This document shows positions 59,161 through 64,000 of a stretch of DNA of 64,000 nucleotides, piece after piece; position 1 is the first letter of the stretch, and the number at the start of each line of letters is the position of its first letter. The notes beneath the pieces are model-generated. The model searched no databases. It was not told where the DNA came from and saw only the letters and a program-made list of their open reading frames with translations. Source of the stretch: Rhizoctonia solani (lineage: Eukaryota > Basidiomycota > Agaricomycetes > Cantharellales > Ceratobasidiaceae); contig NC_057382.1 of assembly GCF_016906535.1 (NCBI RefSeq), forward strand, positions 1,798,001 to 1,862,000, given 5' to 3'. The position numbers and the translations under genes are program-made.

Positions 59161-62100
59161 CGTAAAGGTTGAGTGGTGGTGGAGATGCGAGACTGTGGGA
59201 TGCAGAATATCTGTGTCCAGCCTCTGGTATATATATCCAACTCCCCCCAATCTGTTGGAAAAGTTTACGTCTCCTGTTGACAATAGATGCACACAGGGAC
59301 CCGTGGTCTATCGACAACACCGAAAAAAAATCTAGCAAGAATCATACCACATGATGAGGTCAAAATAGAGACCGGAGAGCTTAAGTGACGCGGGAAGCCG
59401 TTCCGAGAAACTAAGTTGTGCCTATTATGTCCACTATGGCCATACTCCCAGGATCGTGAGTAACAATTTACACTATAACAAGATCCGCCGAGGTAATCGA
59501 CGATTGTCCTGGGCGCTTTAGTGAGCAATGATAGACTGGATTTCATCATCGCCCACCGCGCGGTTTCTTTTTCTTATGATCCGGCCGACTTCAGGAGTGT
59601 GGGGGTGTTTTTGAAAGACTTGGCCATCCACTCACACTCCGTCTGATGTCAGCAAACAGGTACTCAACCACCAAGGGCGCACTATGCCTCGCCTCCCCCT
59701 TAGTTCTGCACTCGACTACATAAGCATGACCCAGCACTTACTACATCAAGACTGACTCTGATTAATATATATTGTTTTTTTGTCTACTCTTATCTTTGGC
59801 CGTTATCTTGTGCTCTGCTCCTATCTCTCTTTCACCTACCTATCGTCCTATAGAATCACCAAGAAATTACTCCCCGTTTCCCTCTGGGTCTCCGAAAGCT
59901 TCCAACTTCTGAATGTCAACCTAGCCGTACCCGCTGGTTCTGCCCGCAAGGTTGCCCATTGTTTCAGCGCTCTGTTATTAGGAGCTACGCGGTGACATCG
60001 CTTGAGGACTTCCATTTAAACACATATGATCCAAATTTCTATGCATGATTTCTTGTGATTGCCTACCGCGAGCATACTTGGTTACATGCGAGCGATCGTC
60101 ATAATTCCTCTATGCGCATGGAGCTGCTCCTAAGTCTGATCCGAAGTTTACGCCCCAATTCGAGGGTCGAGTTCTAGCTTGCAGGGTCGACTGGCTGGTG
60201 GAGGTATCCGATCCACGAGTTTACGTGCCTACTGACAAGCTAGAGCGTTGAAACCTTACTCACAGTTCCCTATGCGCTTTGGCTCCCATAAGCCAATACC
60301 CGCCACTCTTCACTAGCTTTGGTCAATTCCAACATCGGCCAACTAAATAACGTTGGAGTTTCAACCCTGAAAATCACGTCGGCCCTATTGGCCTCGATGG
60401 CGTTCAACACGAGTCGCCCAATAGATGACCACGTTGGTTTCCTTGAAGCATGTATCACGGCCTTAAACATAGATTTTAACATGGTTCACAGTTTGATTAG
60501 AAAGTATTCAACTCTAAGCTCACTACTGCTGCGATACACTGACGTTCTTTCTGGCTCAATGCGCGAAGATCCAGGGTGATATTGAACTACGCAGCCCAAG
60601 TTATGAATTAGCGCGATACCAGCGCCCAGTCAAAGCCCTTGATGTCTATAGGTTAGTTCATATAGAGTCACCATTGAGGCTGAGTGCAATTGACCCGCTA
60701 GAATGTCACAGTCCATGCTTTGATAGTTTGGAATACATTTGATTACAATGACGAAATTAATTCAGTATTCGATGGCTCGGTACTTCTGGGTGTTCTGCTC
60801 GGGACCGTGCAATTTTAATCACTACTATATCTCAATAGCTACTGAGCGGCGAAGAACAAGAGCACCACACATGTCATCTGTTGCGGCCTCTCCGCCCTAT
60901 CCTAATGACGGATGCCTGTATGACGTGGAAACGCGGGTTAGCTGCTGGAGTCTTGGACACATACGCTGCGATACAGTACCTTTCCGGCCACGACTAAACT
61001 TAGCTATTTGCATAAAGGATCATGTGAGTTCGTCAACCGCCGTTGCCGCATTCTTCTATTTCCGGTACATTCCCCGGTGCAAGGGCCGGCTTGGCCTCAT
61101 GACTCAAGCTCCGAACGCGGTGGCTGCTGAACATCACCTGTTGGTACAGGGATTCCAAAAAATGTCAAATAAGTTCCTAGAAATGCGTCATGAAACGTGT
61201 TCCCTACGTATAAAACACTTGAGAAATTGTTACCTCGGTGGCCAAATAAAAGCAGGACACTCTTTATCCGGCTATTCCCTCTCGCAATGGCTGCGTTATC
61301 TCGTGCGCTAGTGGTTAGATAGGGGGCCTCTCTTTATTTGGTGTATGCATAGAAGCAAGGGTTTAAAACTCCAGGGTATCGTTCCCCTGAGTGGCTGAAA
61401 ATTAGGGGAACACTCAGGCAGTGGCTAGGAGTAATGACAAGTAAAAAAAGGACGTTTGGTGCTTTGTGCATTATGCCTGCGTAGATATACAACCGAGACT
61501 TAGTCGGAGCTTCCACTCCAGTCACGTGATTTTTTCAATACACGTCCATATATAACCAATACGAGAGCTACATGCGAACCAGGCAAACCGCTCACAACTC
61601 GTAGACGTGATTATCTTCACGCACATTAATATCGATGCTTTACAAAAACCATTAGGCTTCGCGAGCGCTCGGGAGCACCCATGGTTATCCGTACGCTTAA
61701 CCTCCACAGAACCTTAGTCAACTGGCTTTTATCTCATCTTAGAAGATTAATGCGATACTTATTATTCTAAGCTAAGTAAGGCGTACAATGGCTGGGGTTT
61801 ATCTCCAAGCTTCGGCGAGTGTACGGAGAATCATAGGTGCTCCCAAGTGCTCGCAGATCCCAGCATTTTCTGTAAGATGCTGCACTCTCTCATACCCTCT
61901 TTTACTCAGCTCGCCCACTTCGCGGTCTCGATTATACTCGTATTATTAGGTCCTTGTTATGTACTCGCCCTTTCCCACCTACTACATCAGCCGCTATGGG
62001 CATAGTTTGGGCCACCCACTCGCAAGCCTCACTCGCGGTCGGGTGTATTAGCTCCACCTTTGCCGCTTCGTAACCGCGGAAATTTCCCCACCTATCGCCG

Positions 62101-62328
62101 GTCTGTTCTTAGCTATGGTCGGTGACCGTGCATCTATCTTCGTTTATGTATTTATTTATACCGCATCACGAGCGCGCCTGGGTGAGGGGTAAGATCGACC
62201 TACCTCAGTAAACAACAATATTAAAGCGCAAGTTTGGGAAGTATGAGGTATGAAGGTATGAGAGAAACATGGAGTTAAATGTTTACCTCTAAAACGTCTG
62301 GATATATCTAAGGGGAGTACTTGGCAAG
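59161..62328. other. Gene-poor region between PAL and tRNA-Asp cluster
   Basis: About 3.2 kb in which I recognise no gene. The first 150 bp hold the PAL promoter. A + strand frame of 190 codons (60739-61311) starts MITMTKLIQYSMARYFWVF; it is the longest open stretch here but has no family motif, and its composition (rich in Arg, Ser, Cys and His) is like that of random sequence. No transposon or tRNA signature was seen before 62329. Confidence 0.45.
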
Positions 62329-62412
62329 TTCTCAGTGGTCCAACGGTCAAGACTCGTGCCTGTCACTTAATCCTGCGCGCACGCAACCGGGGTTCGACTC
62401 CCCGCTGGGAAG
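62329..62412 (+). tRNA. tRNA-Asp(GUC) with intron, copy 1
   Basis: Acceptor TTCTCAG pairs with CTGGGAA, followed by G, the aspartate discriminator. D-arm, anticodon stem CGTGC/GCACG and T-arm CGGGG-TTCGACT-CCCCG are intact. The anticodon loop reads CT-GTC-A, followed by a 12-nt intron CTTAATCCTGCG. Confidence 0.9.
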
Positions 62413-62789
62413 TTCCTTTTTACACGATTGCTACATACAATTCTACTCAATATTGTTGAGCCAGTTTTATACATCCTTACAATACATCCCTCTAACATGA
62501 GAGGCTCTGACATCAAATCGTTTAGCCTACAATATGGATTTATTCATTAAATCCTATGCACAGATCGTATTCTGAGAAATTCTGAGCTCAATGGATTGCG
62601 TGATTTGATAGGAAATATGGAATTTGAGGATGTTTTTTGATAAATCAACATATGACATGGTAACGTATCCTAATACGTGACTTGGTATTGACTTATGATG
62701 AGACGATGTATAATTAGACTTGAACCAACAGCCAGTTGAAAGTCAAACTGCAAGCTATTGTTAAATTATACTTAGGCCTTCTAAGCGAG
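62413..62789. other. Spacer between tRNA-Asp copies 1 and 2
   Basis: AT-rich, with no gene recognised. A short T run follows copy 1 and could be its RNA polymerase III terminator. Confidence 0.5.
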
Positions 62790-62872
62790 TTCTCAGTGGT
62801 CCAACGGTCAAGACTCGTGCCTGTCAGATACTCTGCTCGCACGCAACCGGGGTTCGACTCCCCGCTGGGAAG
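62790..62872 (+). tRNA. tRNA-Asp(GUC) with intron, copy 2
   Basis: Same mature tRNA as copy 1, with all stems paired. The intron is different in sequence, GATACTCTGCT, about 11 nt. A T run (ATCTTTTA) follows and suits a polymerase III stop. Confidence 0.9.
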
Positions 62873-63139
62873 ATCTTTTACTCGTATTTTTGGTTATTCC
62901 TCCAAATGCTTGCGAAAGCCTCTGGATGACTCAACATCCTCGTATTCAATCACCTATACTTTGAGATCAAAAATCGCGCTCGCACTTTGTCATTGCACGT
63001 TTAGTCCAATGATATGGTTTCTAAAGATAATCTCTATGGACTGAACCATCTATCTGTATTTTTTGATAGGATTCCAAGCTCTGCTCGATTAAACGTTGCA
63101 CCATGTGCCTTTGGAATTCGGACTAAAAACTTAACTTTA

Positions 63140-63223
63140 CTTCCCAGCGGGGAGTCGAACCCCGGTTGCGTGCGCGCAGGATTAAGTGACAGGCACGAGT
63201 CTTGACCGTTGGACCACTGAGAA
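63140..63223 (-). tRNA. tRNA-Asp(GUC) with intron, copy 3
   Basis: Minus-strand copy with the same mature sequence and the CTTAATCCTGCG intron of copy 1. All stems pair. Confidence 0.9.
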
Positions 63224-63867
63224 TACACTTAGTGCATTGAACACCTTAACCATTCGTATACAGCCAGAAGTTGAGATTGTTAATTGCTTTATCGTGTATT
63301 AGCCAGACACAATTGATTAATCACGGACCCCCCACCCTCGTCGCCCGCCGGCACCGGTCGTATACTTTTCCTACCGTTCCTTTCGTTCCCCCTTCCTCTT
63401 CATTGCTGCACCGGCTCAAGGCCCAGTAATAGGATACAATTTCAATACAACTAAATTATTGAAATACTGCGCGAGGAATAACCCAGAAGCAGGGTGGATA
63501 AAATAAAGCCAACTGAGAGAAAGAAATGTATCACTGGCGCTAATATGATCACATGGTTGCACTGTATATAATACGACACAACTAAGTTATCATCTGACTG
63601 TCTGCGTAATTTTTAAGCCAGATTAGAATCAACTTCTCTCCCATAAGGCGTGGTCACGGCATTGTATGAATTATGCTGTCGCTTTACAGCTGGGCTAATT
63701 TACCAGACAATATGCTAATACCGCGTAATCAGAATTATCCAACGAGAGGGAGGATGTCAAAAATAAGAGTAAATCATAACTTGTTATTTGTTTTCGAACC
63801 CGATATCAATGCGAGAATAAATTTCTGAGTAGCATGAGTGTGGTGATGAGAGTAAAGTAAAAAAGAT
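63224..63867. other. Spacer between tRNA-Asp copies 3 and 4
   Basis: About 640 bp, AT-rich, with a short C-rich run at 63326-63350. No gene recognised. Confidence 0.5.
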
Positions 63868-63950
63868 CTTCCCAGCGGGGAGTCGAACCCCGGTTGCGTG
63901 CGAACAGAGCATCTGACAGGCACGAGTCTTGACCGTTGGACCACTGAGAA
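63868..63950 (-). tRNA. tRNA-Asp(GUC) with intron, copy 4
   Basis: Minus-strand copy with the same mature sequence as the other three. The intron (GATGCTCTGTT) resembles that of copy 2, with two substitutions. Confidence 0.9.
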
Positions 63951-64000
63951 TCTGTTGTATCTACCTAAAAAAGCGGTATAAGAATGATAGCAGCAGTTCA

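Noticed and set aside
60739..61311. A 190-codon + strand frame as a real gene
   Set aside because: No recognisable domain, residue composition close to random sequence, and no intron or neighbour support.

Overview
The window looks like nuclear DNA of a basidiomycete fungus. Protein genes are broken by many short introns of about 50-60 bp, some exons are only 8 nt, and tRNA genes carry small introns. Several encoded proteins are of familiar Agaricomycete type: a long disordered TPX2-domain protein, an EF-hand MscS channel, a single-domain CAMK-like kinase with a long tail, and phenylalanine ammonia-lyase. A Rhizoctonia-like species is my best guess, but that rests on general resemblance only.

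Layout. 1-4.6 kb: no convincing gene. 4.65-5.53 kb: a PCL-type cyclin (-). 5.5-11.7 kb: gene-poor, with weak hypothetical coding traces near 9.9-11.3 kb. 11.7-18.9 kb: a GNAT acetyltransferase (+), a glutathione S-transferase (-) and a meiotic MutS homologue, MSH5 (+); the last two are divergent across a 145-bp tandem duplication. 19.1 kb: intron-containing tRNA-Ser. 19.4-29.4 kb: TPX2-domain protein (-), divergent from the Fe-S scaffold ATPase CFD1 (+), then a large protein kinase (-). 29.7-30.8 kb: a probable mitochondrial membrane protein (+). 32.6-35.0 kb: a protein with three Zn2Cys6 clusters (-). 36.5-39.6 kb: an MscS-family channel (+). 40.0-44.9 kb: four tRNA-Gly genes and a 0.98-kb segmental duplication carrying the 3' end of an MFS transporter gene. 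45.3-50.5 kb: a zf-PARP/HIRAN/SNF2/RING helicase (-). 51.0-55.4 kb: a RasGEF with an N-terminal Ras-like GTPase domain (-). 56.6-59.2 kb: phenylalanine ammonia-lyase (-). 62.3-64.0 kb: four intron-containing tRNA-Asp genes.

There is no operon-like pathway. Genome-maintenance functions recur (MSH5, the RAD5/HLTF-like helicase, the TPX2-domain protein, a cyclin), but I see no evidence that they are co-regulated.

A general caution: most multi-exon genes contain one or more places where a conserved protein continues only after a 1-nt frame change, almost always as if one base were missing at a short homopolymer. Because this affects otherwise healthy housekeeping genes and the two copies of the duplication differ in the same way, I read it mainly as assembly indel error rather than gene death. 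The points of most biological interest are the triple zinc-cluster protein with a repeated intron position, the GTPase-RasGEF fusion, and the zf-PARP-headed helicase.
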